From positions 1,798,001-1,862,000 of the forward strand of contig CM056879.1 of NCBI GenBank assembly GCA_029876055.1: a DNA stretch of 64,000 nt, given 5' to 3'. The position numbers were made by a program, and so were the translations under genes. Positions 44,254-55,123 of the stretch are shown piece by piece. This DNA comes from Madurella fahalii (lineage: Eukaryota; Ascomycota; Sordariomycetes; Sordariales). The notes below the pieces were generated by a model. It did not search any database and had not been told where the DNA came from. It saw nothing but the letters and a program-made list of their open reading frames with translations. Every line of letters starts with the position of its first letter. The stretch's first letter is position 1.

Positions 44254-45684
44254 GCCATGCGGTGGTGGGTGGAGCGGCCCGTGCGATGTGTCTTGGAGCA
44301 TGGGATTGTCACGGGAAATGGTGCCTGTCATGGCTGTATCGGCCCCCGTCCGGAGGGCGTGGACTGGAGGATGGAGGATGGAGATGGCGCTTGGATCTGT
44401 GAACTGGTGGTGGGACGGAACGGTAAAGGGGCCTAGATGGGCGGGGTCTGGCACCGGGGGCATCGGCAGCCCGGGCTGTCCCGTGGCGGCGGTCACATCC
44501 GGGGCTGGTCCAGCGGTCGGCGGACTTGGCGAGGACCGCTTGGGAGTGGACGCACCAGGAGCAGGGTTCAAATTAGGGCGCTTGAGGCCGTTGGTCGAGA
44601 CGCCGGGCGAGGGCTGTTGGCTCTGGGTCGAGGAAGCCTTCCCGGCATCTTTGCATTCAGCACAGTTCCTAATTACATCCGAGACCGTCTCCTTAATACG
44701 GCTCCAGTGGTACCGCTCGGCGATGGTGGCTGTGGTCTTGTTGATGCCCGCGTGTGCCTGGTTGTGGACGCCTCTGGCGATCTCGTACTGGCGCTGAGGG
44801 TCCGAGATGACCTCCTTGTCCTTGAGCATCAGAATGTCGCCGTCCAGGAGCTTGTAGTGGGTTGCGGCGCTACGAAGCCTGCTTTTCTCGGCTCGGTCAG
44901 CGCCGTTGGGATAGCGGCCGTATTTGAGGTAGAACTTGATCTTGTCGAAACGCTCTTCACTCACAAGTTCCTCGTTGCCCGCGCCGCCGGCCGCGTCGCC
45001 CAGGTCGCGCCCGTAGATGATGGCGTCCACCAGCCGGTCCGGATGGCTCTTGAGGTTGCCGGCGCCCTTGACGCGCCCAATGCGTTTGAAGCCCAGCGCG
45101 TCCCAGATCTTGCACGATGCGACGTTAGTCTCGTAGACAAGATTGAAGACCGAATACTTGTATCCCAGCTTAGGTGCCCATTCCAAGTACGTCTCGCCCA
45201 TCAGCCGACCGACGCCGCGGTTACGGGAGGCATCGGTGACGATGAAACCCGCATTGCAGATGTGGCTGCTGCGGCCCGGGTAATTGGGCTTGATGTAGAA
45301 GGTGCCCAGACATTCCTTGGACCAGTCCTTGCCCTCGACGACATCAGCCGCGCTCTCGAGATTACCCAGGAGCATGATGCCGCCAAAGTTCTGGAACCAG
45401 TACGAGGCGAACTTGTCAAAGGGTATGGGGTCCAGCATCGGGTACGTGTCGCCGCCCTCAATTTCCTTGTTGAACTGGTCACTAAGGTAACGGAGGAGCG
45501 ACTCCGGGACCTGATGGCGGGATGCAAACGGGACAACGGTGGCCACGGTTTGACGGTCGCGGAGCGTTACATGGCGGGGTGTGATGGTTGGCGGCAACGA
45601 CGGGCTAGCCGGGTCCGGATACGGCGGGTCTCCCGAGACACGGAAAATGGTCGGGGCTGCCGGGTCGTCCAGGATGGCGGGCAT
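43396..45684 (-). CDS. Spt10-like GNAT acetyltransferase with zinc finger and His-rich C-terminus
   Basis: Open frame of 762 residues from ATG 45684 (MPAILDDPAAP); the frame is open to 45756. The first 250 residues form a GNAT acetyltransferase domain (WSKECLGTFYIKPNYPG, HICNAGFIVTDASRNRGVGR with the acetyl-CoA loop, ASCKIWDALGFKRIGRV). Residues about 310-350 form an integrase-type H2C2 zinc finger (GVHNQAHAGINKTTATIAER ending RNCAECKD). Yeast Spt10, a regulator of histone genes, has the same GNAT plus HHCC-finger combination, so this is probably its homologue. The C-terminal half is low complexity: Pro/Thr/Ser-rich, then 12 consecutive His, then alternating His-Pro, His-Ser and His-Ala strings (43740-43860), an acidic patch and a VSVSVPVPVPV repeat. 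Function of the His-rich tail is unknown. Confidence 0.82.
43580..43860. repeat. Simple-sequence repeats coding the low-complexity tail of the Spt10-like protein
   Basis: Includes a CACCGG/CACCGA hexamer run (43587-43626) encoding alternating Val with Pro or Ser, and a long imperfect GTGAGN/GTGGGN run (43758-43850) which, read on the minus strand, encodes His alternating with Pro, Ser or Ala. These are expandable repeats within coding sequence and remain in frame. Confidence 0.8.
44218..44253. repeat. (ATG)12 microsatellite encoding 12 histidines on the minus strand
   Basis: Twelve uninterrupted ATG triplets; the complement is (CAT)12 in the Spt10-like gene, giving a run of 12 His. Pure triplet repeats of this length are prone to variation in number. 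Confidence 0.92.
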
Positions 45685-45756
45685 CTTGGCGGTGTCGGTC
45701 CTTGGCCGGCGATCTGTGGCGCACCACCAAAGATGCACAAACTGCACAGGATGCAC

Positions 45757-46458
45757 CTGGAAACCGAGAATACCAGAGCAAAAAAAGGCGACCTGGAAGA
45801 GGCCCCCTTGAGTTAGCCCTCGGCCCTAAATCATATATAGATATATCGACAATATCGGCCATCCTCCTCTTCCAGCCCCTGTGTGGCAAAACTTGCCCAG
45901 ATCTGGAGATGCATCGAGATCAGGGGTAAGAGAGGCCGTGCTGCATACCTCGTCCCGGCTCTGCAAGTGAGGTACAGGGCCCGGCCTGCTTCCGGAGCCC
46001 ACCGAAGAAAAGGCGGCCCGTGAGCTGACCTCCCCTGCGCGAATTCCGACCCGGCAAGCTGCACGACTCAGATGCCCCGTTGTTTTTGTTTGGTGTCTGC
46101 GGTAGTACCCGGCGATAAGGCACACCAATCACAGGAATGCACCGTGTGGCGCGCTGAGCGGGCGAACAGGGTGCAATGACGTGACGGGAATGCGTAGCTG
46201 TGCTGAAATGTTCGTGGTGATGATTTGTGCCTGGAGAGGGGAATTTCGCTCCCCCGGGCTCTGGGATTCATGGCTCGTGCTCAGATTGCTTAGTCATAGA
46301 TTGAGACGGGGAGGCCCTAACAATTTCCTCTACAAACCCCTGTTGCTCCTCGGAGGAAGCGCGCATTGGGGTCTCGAGGAAAACAACGAGATAATTGTAC
46401 AATAAATAAATCCTATCATCCTATGGTACAATACTAAACACTGGCTATGTAATAATGC
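45757..46458. other. Intergenic, upstream of the Spt10-like gene
   Basis: 700 bp between the Spt10-like frame and the end of the uS2m gene. It holds the 3' end of the latter's transcript and the promoter of the former. No gene seen. Confidence 0.5.
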
Positions 46459-47777
46459 CTAGTCGTCCAGCGGAGTACGAATAGGGCTCCCGAGCATCTC
46501 GGACAGGAGATCGTCATCCGACAAAAAGTCCTCCCGCTGCAGGGGGTTCGAGCCTAGGGTCCCATCAGCCTTGGCAGCTGCTATATCCTTCTTTAGCTCC
46601 ATAGCCTTGAGCTTTGCATCTCTGTCGATGAATTTGGCTACGTCGGCGGGGTTCTTCCAGGTGACGACGCCGCCTTTAGCAGCAGCAAGTCTCCGCTGCT
46701 GCCCACGCTCTCCCGCCCGGCCGAGGACCCCCGCGAGGAGTGTGACGGACCGCAGACTGTATCCGGCAGGAAAACATGCGCGTCAGCCACCACGTTCACT
46801 AGTCAAAAAGCTCGGGCTGGGGCCGGCTCTCACCTGTCGTCGTTGCCCGGAATCTGATACGTCACCCACGTAGGGTCGGCATCCGTGTCGATTACGCCGA
46901 TGGTGGGTATGTTCGCCAGCGCGCACTCGTGCAGCAACGGGTAATTATCCACGGGATTCAGGCACACCACCAAGTCGGGGAGCACGGGTCGGCGGTCGCG
47001 CAGGTGCGTGTCGAACCCGGGCAGCGGCCTGTCCAGCTCGTCCACAATCTTCAACTCCCCCGTCGCTAGAATCACATCCCGGTTGGTGATGGACCCTGGC
47101 GTCCACTTGTGGTACAGATGACACCCCTTGGCGAGCTCCGCCGCGCGCACCACAATCGGCATGTGTCCCTTGCGCGTCCCTACGAACAGGATCAGGCCGC
47201 CGTGGTAAGCGACCTCCTCAACCACGCGCCCCGCGCGGCGCAGATGTGCGGCCGTCGTCTCGAGGCTGATTATGTGGATTCCAGCGCGCTGGCCATAGAT
47301 ATATCGCGAGTTGGCCGGGTTCCACTGCGAGATGTGGTGGCCCATGTGCACTTGGGCGGCCATGAGCATCTCGAGCGTGGCGTCGTGCGGCGGATTGTCC
47401 AGCATGAGGTCCGGGTGGTATCGTGACTCGGCATAGGAACCGACCTTTTTCGTGAAACTTTGCTGGTGTTGGAACTCGCGGAAGTTGATGGGGATCTGGG
47501 CGAGCTCGGCCTGTCGCGCTGCATCCCGGTCGGCTTTCGAAATCCCGGCGGTTTCTGCTCCCGGCTTGGCCGGTGCTGGTTCAGCAAACGTCGTCTTCGT
47601 TGTTGTCGTCGTCGCCGTTGCCATTGCTGTGGCCGTATTCGAGATTGTCCGGAGACATGATCGCGAGACCGGAGCCGCCAGGGCCCGACGGCCTACATTG
47701 TGCAGTGAGCATAAGGAATAATATCACATGGCGTTCCATTTCTTACCGTGCCGTACGCCAAAATTCCGTATGATCAT
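46459..47777 (-). CDS. mrp4: Mitochondrial 37S ribosomal protein uS2m (MRP4)
   Basis: Three exons in transcription order, 47777-47747, 47692-46834 and 46756-46459 (introns 54 and 77 bp), encode 395 residues. The 31-nt first exon plus the start of exon 2 give MIIRNFGVRHGRRALAAPV, an Arg-rich, acid-free mitochondrial targeting sequence, followed by a Thr run. The S2 core contains HMGHHISQWNPANSRYIYGQ, GIHIISLETTAAHLRRA, ILFVGTRKGHMPIVVRAAE, WTPGSITNRD, DLVVCLNPVDNYPLLHECAL, IPTIGVIDTDADP and, across the last intron, PGNDDSLRSVTLLAGVLGRA, all typical of bacterial-type S2. The fungal C-terminal extension continues TWKNPADVAKFIDRD to an acidic end. A start at the ATG at 47624 would lose the targeting signal. 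Confidence 0.93.
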
Positions 47778-48181
47778 GTCGGGAATGCCGTTGCTGTAAT
47801 CATTGCGGTGCAAGAAACGCCCGGGATGAACCGATCAACTTTTCTCGGGATCAATTGAGGTGGCCCGTGCGAGATGGCCTCGGGGGGCTCGCAGCTAACG
47901 CCCAGACCACCCGGTACTTGGATGCGCGAACCACGAATCACTATTCCGTACCCCTTTCCATAACAGAAGAAATAAACTCGTGAGCAAAAGAAGGGACGAT
48001 GCATATTAGATGATCTATGGAATCAAGAGCTAGTTCATGAAGCTTTGATACAAAAGTCTACAGTCTGGACTCCGCCTTCTAGGAAGGCATTGTGACGACC
48101 GGAGCCCTCGCCCAGAAACTCAACTCCACCAACCCTCCCCTCCCCTCCCCTGTTTCTAAGACCAAAAACAACAACGTGTGC
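47778..48181. other. Intergenic between uS2m and CBS/PB1 genes
   Basis: About 400 bp upstream of the uS2m start and downstream of the CBS/PB1 stop; both genes are on the minus strand. No other feature recognised. Confidence 0.5.
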
Positions 48182-50408
48182 TTATCTGCTCGACATCCTC
48201 GAGATTGTAAATACGCCAACAATAACCACCGCAAGCATGGCAATGGCGCCTGGAAGAAGGAGCTCATTAGGAACGCCCGCAATAACCTGCTCAGGTTGCT
48301 CTACGGTGCGCGTACGTGGCCTGCTGCGGCGGATAAGCGTCTCATCATCCTCCGAGGCATCGTCGTCCTGGTCCTCATCGTCATCAATTGCTTTCCTGCG
48401 CTCGCGAACGACGGATGAAGCAGGCGGAGTGGGCAGGACGACGGGTTCCGGTGCCTGCGTGGGCGCCGGTGCAACGGGAGGCTCTTTGGGGTCATGCACA
48501 AAGAGATCAACCTTGTCGCGGCGTCCTTGGCGAGCGATGATGATGGCTTCCAGCAAGTCCTGGTCCGTCGTGATAGAGACCGAATCACCTTCGTCGTCCA
48601 GATAGCTCAACGCATATCCGCCCGCCAGTTTGCCGTCTTCCACGACAGGGGCACCGCCAATGGCATCCACCTCGGCACCAAGCTTGGCTGTGACGTTTGC
48701 AACGAACTCGGACATGCCGTGCGCGGCGGTAACCTGCAAGCGATGGACACGGCCACTAGGAGCCTTGAACTTGAATGGGAAGGGGACCTCGCTCGGCGGG
48801 AGTTCTGGGCTGACGCCGACGGCGCTGTGGCGCGGTGACTCGATGCCGGCATGGCTAGCGGAATCACCAGGCGCAACACTGTCGGTGACCACGCGCTCGC
48901 CGCGTGCAATATCGGGTGACACCAGCGATCGGGACCCCTGATTCGTATGGTGGTGCGATCCTTCGCCAGAAACCATGGACTCGGTCTCGTGGTCGAGGGA
49001 AAGCCAGAACTTGTTCCATGCCGGGCCTTCGCTGTCGGTGCTACCCATGCCGTTGATTTGCTCGAGCGTGGCATATGTGAGTTTTAGCACGTCGACCATG
49101 CCCACGATCTCGCCCCCGTCGTTCATGACAGGGAGGTTCAAGTAGTGACCGTCTAGAAACACCAGTGAGCTCGCGTGCCGCCAAATTCACCTGAGACTGC
49201 AACCTACCATGCATCTTCCGCAGAGCAGCCTGGATGCTCATGTCCATGGGCGCAAAGTCGGGGTGAGGAGTCATGACACGAACGACGCTGCACGTGGCGG
49301 GATCCAAACCCGGCGCGATGACACGAAGGACAACATCCTTGCTGGTAAAGATACCGGTGATAGCACCCTGATCCTGAACAAGGACCGCCGTGGTGTGGTT
49401 CTCCTTCATCAACTGGGCCGCCTCCTTCACAGAGGTCCGGACGCTCACGGTCGTCGGGGGCATGCCGTTCAGCACCGTCTCCAGAGTCGGCCCGGACATC
49501 TTTGAACGCAGAGCCTCGACATACTGAATGATCTGCTGTGGCTGACTGGTGCCCAGTTCGGACTGCACACCTTCGAGGGCGTCATAAAGCCGCCGTGACG
49601 AGGCATACGCACGCTCCAGCTTCTCCATGGCGTCGTAAAAGCACTTTGTGATGTCGAGAACACCCGAGATGTCCTGGTTCTCGTCCATGACTGGCAGGTG
49701 GCGGAATCCCTTGCGGACCATCAGGTCGAGCGCATCGGTGGCGCTGGTGTCTGTCCTGGCACAGAGAGGGTTCTTGGTCATGATGTCGGCGATGGTGACG
49801 CTGTTCGCCTTCAAGCCGGCACCGACGACCCGGAAGGCAAGATCCTTGGCCGTAAAAATCCCCGCAATACGGTCGTCATCGTCGGTTACCAGAACGCAGT
49901 CCTCGCGTTTGGCAGCCATGAGCTGGGCGGCTTCGGATACGGTGGTCGAAGGCTTGATCTGCAGGGCCTGGCTCGGCTTCAGGGCGAGGACGGTTCCCGG
50001 AGGGGCCTTGCGGGACTGCCGCGCACGGCCTGTGAGGTGCTTCTTTTTGGAGAGGTCGCTCTCCATCTTGCGACGGATTGCCTGTGTACCCCCTGGTTAG
50101 CCTCAGTCATTATACGGTGAGGCAACGCCATGGTGGAAGCATTGCCAGACTTTGGGGGAGAGATGGCGCGGGAAGTTGTGAGACGAGGCTTAATCGAGGC
50201 CGGCAAACGAACGTACCTCATCTCTCTTTGACTGCTTTTGCCGGCTAGCGCTGACCGAAGAGACGCCGGCCTCACTGCCGGCTCCCTGTGTGTTTTCAAG
50301 GACCGGTCTGGGAATCCCCGAAGTCGCTGGGCTGCTGGCGAACGGGATGCCACCACGGCCTTGCGCCCGATTCGGGGTGCCCCGGAAAGTGCCCGGATTG
50401 ACTGACAT
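48182..50408 (-). CDS. CBS- and PB1-domain protein with C-terminal membrane anchor
   Basis: Three exons in order, 50408-50217, 50081-49208 and 49152-48182 (introns 135 and 55 bp), encode 678 residues. A Ser/Pro-rich N-terminus of about 60 residues is followed by four CBS motifs in two Bateman pairs: TVSEAAQLMAAKREDCVLVT, DALDLMVRKGFRHLPVMDEN, SVKEAAQLMKENHTTAVLVQ and IQAALRKMHDGHYLNLPVMN. A PB1 domain near residues 440-530 (FKFKAPSGRVHRLQVTAAHG ... YLDDEGDSVSITTDQDLLEA) follows. An acidic linker (DDDEDQDDDASEDDE) leads to one hydrophobic helix (LLLPGAIAMLAVVIVGVFTI) seven residues from the end, typical of a tail-anchored protein. The layout matches the fungal Mug70-like CBS/PB1 family, whose function is poorly known; CBS pairs usually sense adenine nucleotides. 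Confidence 0.9.
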
Positions 50409-52511
50409 GTTGAAGTCGGTGCTTGGGTCTCTGCTGTGCGGTGCAGTCTGCGGGCGTGTTGTCAATCTGCGCTGCGGCGTAACCGGGATTTTGTGGACAG
50501 GGCGGTCGGTGAGAGCACGTCGAAGCTCTGGCCAATGGCCTGAGGCGATCAGATGATAAGTAGGACTGGGACTGGAACTTTTTTTGCGGGCAAAGGAAAA
50601 ACACGGGTTCAAATTGGCCGCATCTCAGCGACGCACGGACCCATCTCAATCTCTCCCGAAATCTCATCTTGTTGTTCAGCCATTGCAGCCAACACTCCAC
50701 TGATCTCCAGCACCACAGCCTCAGTTAATCAAGTAAAATAGGATCTCCCTTCTTGACAACCTGCAAAATACTGTGCTACGGAGTCAGAGGGCCCATCTTT
50801 CGACCGCTAGTCCCTCAAGAGTCCTTGGTGCCAAGTCCCAGATTAGGGTTGAAGAGCAAATGTATACTTTTTAAAAGTCCACACGCCACATCGGCTGTCT
50901 GTATTGTATGATCTTTGCTAATATTGCTACACCCCATTCGGTCGGTTGCTCAAGCAACCCCCCGTCCCAATGGCAAGTGGCCGCCGCATTTCCTCTCGAT
51001 ATGAACCAACAACGTTACTGTCGCGCAAACGCACCAGTTCAGAGGTATCCAATCTGCAACAGAACAACGTCCAACGCACAGCCATTAGCCATTGCCAAAG
51101 TACCGTGTCTAGGCTGATCCGTGGCAGAACACGATGCATAGCTGTTGTTAGACGCGCCATGCCACGCAATTCGGACTCCCGGATACGCTACCCGGCAATT
51201 CGCAGGTTCCCGTTGACACTTACATTTCATCACCGATGTTCGCAACCCGGAAAAGACTGCCCCATTGCCCCATCCAGCCATAACAGTCGCCTCTCAACGC
51301 TTCTCAGCGGCCAGGATGCGATTCAACACGGTGCGTAACTGTCCCACCCCCGTCCTCCGGAGGACCAAATCCATACGGTCTTAGCGATATCAATCGCAAC
51401 CGTACCGCCAACCGTACCATCAATGTGGATTGCGCGGCCCGGGTGGCCCCCCGTTACCTCAGGCCCGCCGAAATCCGGGGGAGAAGGTCGTTGATGTATC
51501 GGGTCCGTGACGTAACGTACAGATATTAAACAAAAAACAGGTGGTAATCATCGAGCAGGATTTTTTATCATCAACCGCCCGCTTTGCATCATACCGGCCC
51601 TTACACAAGGATCCATGTTACAGTAAAGCTTGTCCAACCGGCCGAGATCAAAGCCGCTGCAGCCAACGTGTGGCTGCGTCTCGCGTGAAACAGGATTCTG
51701 CTGGACAGGCTTGGCCAATCACTGGTGGGAACGTTACCCGCGGCATTTGCTTCCCCTTGGTTTGACTTGGGATGAAGGCCTGAAGCACCAATCATGTTAC
51801 ACGAAGCCGTTAGCAATTACCCCTTGACACGATCCGATCAGGGACCAGTGGGTCCCGTCACGCTCAGTGGATTCCTATCCCTACGTCACCTGCCTGAATT
51901 TGCCGTTTAGGATTCCAGGAGTTTACCCAGGCAGTCGCTATTTTACCAGGCGACCGCCCCAGTCGCGAAATCCGTTCCATTTAACACGGGGAAAGCCCGA
52001 ATTCTCGGCCGGAATAACCACTGAGGAGGCGCCGCGGACGAACCGAACACAAGCGCGAGGTGTAAGAAGGCCAGGAAGGGTATTGAAGCACGTACATGCT
52101 GTGTCTGCCCGCCAGTACAAAGACGTTTCGCGACTTTCGCGTTCCTCGCTTTGCGCCCCCCGCGTGGCGGCACAGAGTTTAAAGCCGCCCGGGTCCCTCG
52201 GTCGGCCGTTGGCAGCAAAAGCAGTCCCGGCCTCGGACACAGCGCAATCTGGGCCACGGCAGCGGCCAACAAGAATCCTCTTTCGCGCACATTTAGGAGC
52301 ACAAGGATCTCTCAACACAGCGGTTGGGCTCGGACTTAGGCCGCGAAAGGGGATCGCAACTTTGCCGAACTCAATGGCGCCGCACACTGAGTCGATCGCG
52401 ATTACCAGCAATTCGAAGACCGCGATATCAAGGGGAATGGCGCCGCCTCGGGGAGACGCAGCAGCATCAACCTCTTCGTTCGCGACAAACTTGAGACGGG
52501 CAGTAGCAGGC
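50409..52511. other. Intergenic between divergent CBS/PB1 and membrane-protein genes
   Basis: 2.1 kb serving as upstream region for both flanking genes. An open frame spans 51867-52631 and includes the downstream gene, but its upstream part shows no recognisable protein and is more likely leader or shadow. No tRNA or repeat recognised. Confidence 0.45.
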
Positions 52512-53082
52512 ATGCTTGTTCGGCGTCAGGATGACAAGGACTGCTCTCCCCAGCCGGGAATCAACCTGTGCGAGAAGCCGGGGATGTCGTCGACAACAGT
52601 CACGTGGATCATCATCGGCACCGTAGCGTAAGTCCATCGTTCGGCCCCCTACAATCCTGAATGGGGATGTGCTGACGTATTGGTGACATGCCAGCGGCGT
52701 AATTCTGGTCGTTATGCTCGCCGTCTTACTCTTCCTCCATTTTAGGCGGGCAAAGCGGGACAAGCGTGAGGACGTGAACGACAGATTCCAGATGTCAGAC
52801 TACGGTTTGGACGACCCAGCGTCATCGAAGAAACCGCGGCCAGACGACGAGATGCGGTCAGACGACGGATCACCTAATGGCCACGGCAGGCGGTCTCGGG
52901 AGCCCCTACAAGTGGGATCGGAGCCCAAATATCACGGCGGGCAGTTGAATGGTCACCTGAATCCATTCGATGACACGGGATCGGTGCAATCCGGCAATGG
53001 GTCGTCGTATCCGCCGAGTGTCAACCACGCGTGGCCAAAGAGAAACAGTAGTCACCAAAATATGCCGTCGCAAAGCAGGTGA
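52512..53082 (+). CDS. Small single-pass membrane protein, family not recognised
   Basis: Two exons, 52512-52627 and 52695-53082 (67-bp intron), encode 167 residues. A short N-terminus (MLVRRQDDKDCSPQPGINLC) has two cysteines, followed by one strong membrane helix interrupted by the intron (VTWIIIGTVAGVILVVMLAV). A basic stop-transfer patch (HFRRAKRDKRED) and a hydrophilic tail rich in Ser, Asn, Pro and acidic residues complete it. The charge pattern suggests an outside N-terminus and a cytosolic tail. The frame extends upstream of the ATG to 51867, and a start at one of the earlier ATGs cannot be excluded. I do not assign a function. Confidence 0.65.
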
Positions 53083-53800
53083 CGGGGATCTGGACGGAAT
53101 ACTGATGCACGAGTCATGATGGGGCCGGGACGAGTTAATGAATATCTAGTGTGTATGATATCCAGGATGAGAGACGGCAGCCTTGTACTTGTGGCGGAGT
53201 TGGTGTGAATGGTACCTTATTACGACTTGCACGTATCGCTTATCGGGATATTGACTTGTCTTTAAGACACCAAACTGTGGCGTTTGAAGGCCAGCCGCGA
53301 TCATTCGGGAAAGACTGATCCATCCAGGCGCACCAATCATGACGGGGGTATGCGGCAGTCGAAGGAGATAATGCTTCTAGATTGTAACCTAAGGTAGATT
53401 ATCACTTCGGAGTTGTCTAGGTTACACGAGTTAGTTCCAACCCGCAGAAATTAATTTAACAAAAAGAGCCCTACGCACATAGACCGGAAGTAAAAGTCAT
53501 ACTGGTTTTCTAGCTATACGATACCTCCTCTGCAAGGGGACTTAGTTTCCAGGGCCTGTTACAGGCGTCATTGCGCTATTCTCCTGCCCATTTCGAAGCA
53601 TCGCTTCCAAGGAAGACCATGCTCGATTTTAACTTGTATTTTGATTTTATTTTGATTTTATTTTTCATTTTATTTTTCATTTTTAAATTTCTGTTTTTCC
53701 GTTGAAAGAGAGTACTTTAACCTTATCATTACGAATAACACCACCAACAACAACTTCATCTCATCTCCGTAGCATTCTCCATGAGTATCCTCAGGTACCC
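53083..53800. other. Intergenic with an AT-rich simple repeat
   Basis: Between convergent genes. A notable block at 53633-53700 consists of repeated TTTTGATTTTATT and ATTTTTCATTTT units, strongly T-rich on this strand. It may act as a transcription-end region for either gene. Confidence 0.5.
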
Positions 53801-54609
53801 TCACAACCAACTCCCCCCATCCCTCTCCTCCGCCTCCTCTCCCCAGTCACAGAGCGAGTCCAAACTCAACCGCCTGCTCAACCCAAGCCCCAAGCCCAAC
53901 CCCCCATCCTCCCTCGCCTCCCACGTCTTCCGCACCGCCGCCCAATAGATGCGCCCGTTCACCTCCCCGCGGGCGTGCGCGCAGTGCTCCGTCCGCTTGA
54001 AGCGCACCATCAGACTCCCCACGCCGGGGCCCTGGGGCGGCCCCTCCAGGCCCTCCTCTCCCCCTTCCCCGCCCGGCGCCGCACCGGCACTAGCATCAGT
54101 CGCCGTGGCGGCGGCGGCACTGGTAGTGGTGGTGGTGGTGGTGCTAGTGCTGCTGTCGAGGGCGTGGGCGTGGACGTCGCCCCACCAGACGAGCTCGTCG
54201 CCCTCGCCGTAGAGGTAGGTGCGGGGCACGCCGCGGACGCGCCAGAGGCGCTCGTCGTTGAGGGCGCGGCGGCTGGCCGAGATGACGTCGGCCTCGCCGT
54301 AGGCGCCCGAGACGCGCAAGCCCAGCCACGCCAGCCCCACCACGCCGGCGGCCAGCGGCCGCCCCAGCGCCCGCGCCACCGCCGACCCCTGGTGCGGCAG
54401 CGACCGCCGGAACGCCGTCGCCGCCGTCCCGAAGTGCGCCGTCCCCGGCGTGCTGTCCAGCACGAACGCCTCCACCGGCAGCCGCCGCCGCCGCCACCCC
54501 GCCTCCCCCGTCGCCGCCAGGTACGCGCGCGCCAGGCAGACGGCCTTGTGCAGGCCGCCCTCGGAGAAGGCGTGCAGGAGGATGGAGTTGAAGCGGAGGG
54601 TGGAGGGTG

Positions 54610-54653
<44 letters not shown>

Positions 54654-55123
54654 AGCTGTAGCTGTTGCTGCTCGAAATAAGGAGTGTTGTAGTGGTAATA
54701 AGGGTAAGGAGTAGTAGAAGGAGAAGGGGTGGTGGAGAGGAGGTAGTCGACTGCCGGGCCAAGAGTCTTGAGTTTTTGCTTGGCTGAGCGGACCACCAGG
54801 TCGGAGACGACGGTGGTGATGACGAGGATGGGCACGCCGGGGTAGAGGATGTTGTACGATGTCGTGTACTTGGCGACGTGCTTGAGTGCGGCGCCAGTCC
54901 AGGAGGTGATGATGATGAGATCTGGCGGGGCTGTTTGGCTGCTCCGGCTGCTGAGTTCACGGGCCGGACGGGAAGGCAGCGAGGATAGCGATGGCGCGAA
55001 CGACGGAGATGGCCCTAGACCAGTCTGCTGGTCGCCAAGGCTCACCTGCGAGTCTTGGATGTAAATCGACGGCGCAACCCGAGCAAAACCGGGAAGAGAC
55101 TGCTCTGGGTTGGTCTTCCCCAT
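53801..55123 (-). CDS. DUF829/TMEM53-like protein with polyglutamine tract
   Basis: Single-exon gene of 440 residues. It matches the DUF829 (PF05705) family, which includes animal TMEM53 and fungal PaxU-like proteins and has an alpha/beta-hydrolase-like fold. Recognisable segments are PPDLIIITSWTGAALKHVAK, YTTSYNILYPGVPILVITTV, LHAFSEGGLHKAVCLARAYL (the nucleophile-elbow-like HAFSEGG), PVEAFVLDSTPG, RTYLYGEGDELVWWGDVHAH and MVRFKRTEHCAHARG. Two insertions look species-specific: a Gln tract (QQQLQLQ followed by about 15 Q) after residue 150, coded by CAG/CAA repeats, and a Thr then Ala/Gly-rich loop (STSTTTTTTTSAAAATATDA). The enzymatic role of the family is not established. Confidence 0.82.
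54611..54672. repeat. TTGCTG hexanucleotide repeat encoding polyglutamine
   Basis: About ten near-perfect copies of TTGCTG, with TAGCTG variants at the right end; on the minus strand these read CAGCAA and encode Gln in the DUF829 gene. The alternation of CAG and CAA would slow expansion compared with a pure CAG run. Confidence 0.85.

Noticed and set aside
44437..45816. 459-residue plus-strand open frame
   Set aside because: Lies antisense to the Spt10-like gene; no domain or plausible composition, and the minus strand has clear GNAT and zinc-finger motifs.
51867..52511. N-terminal extension of the small membrane protein
   Set aside because: Frame is open but reads as low-similarity Arg/Ser/Pro-rich sequence; the ATG at 52512 gives a sensible short N-terminus before the helix.
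53702..54960. Long open frames on both strands over the DUF829 gene
   Set aside because: Arg/Pro/Ala-rich shadow translations; the 440-residue minus-strand frame carries the recognisable family segments.
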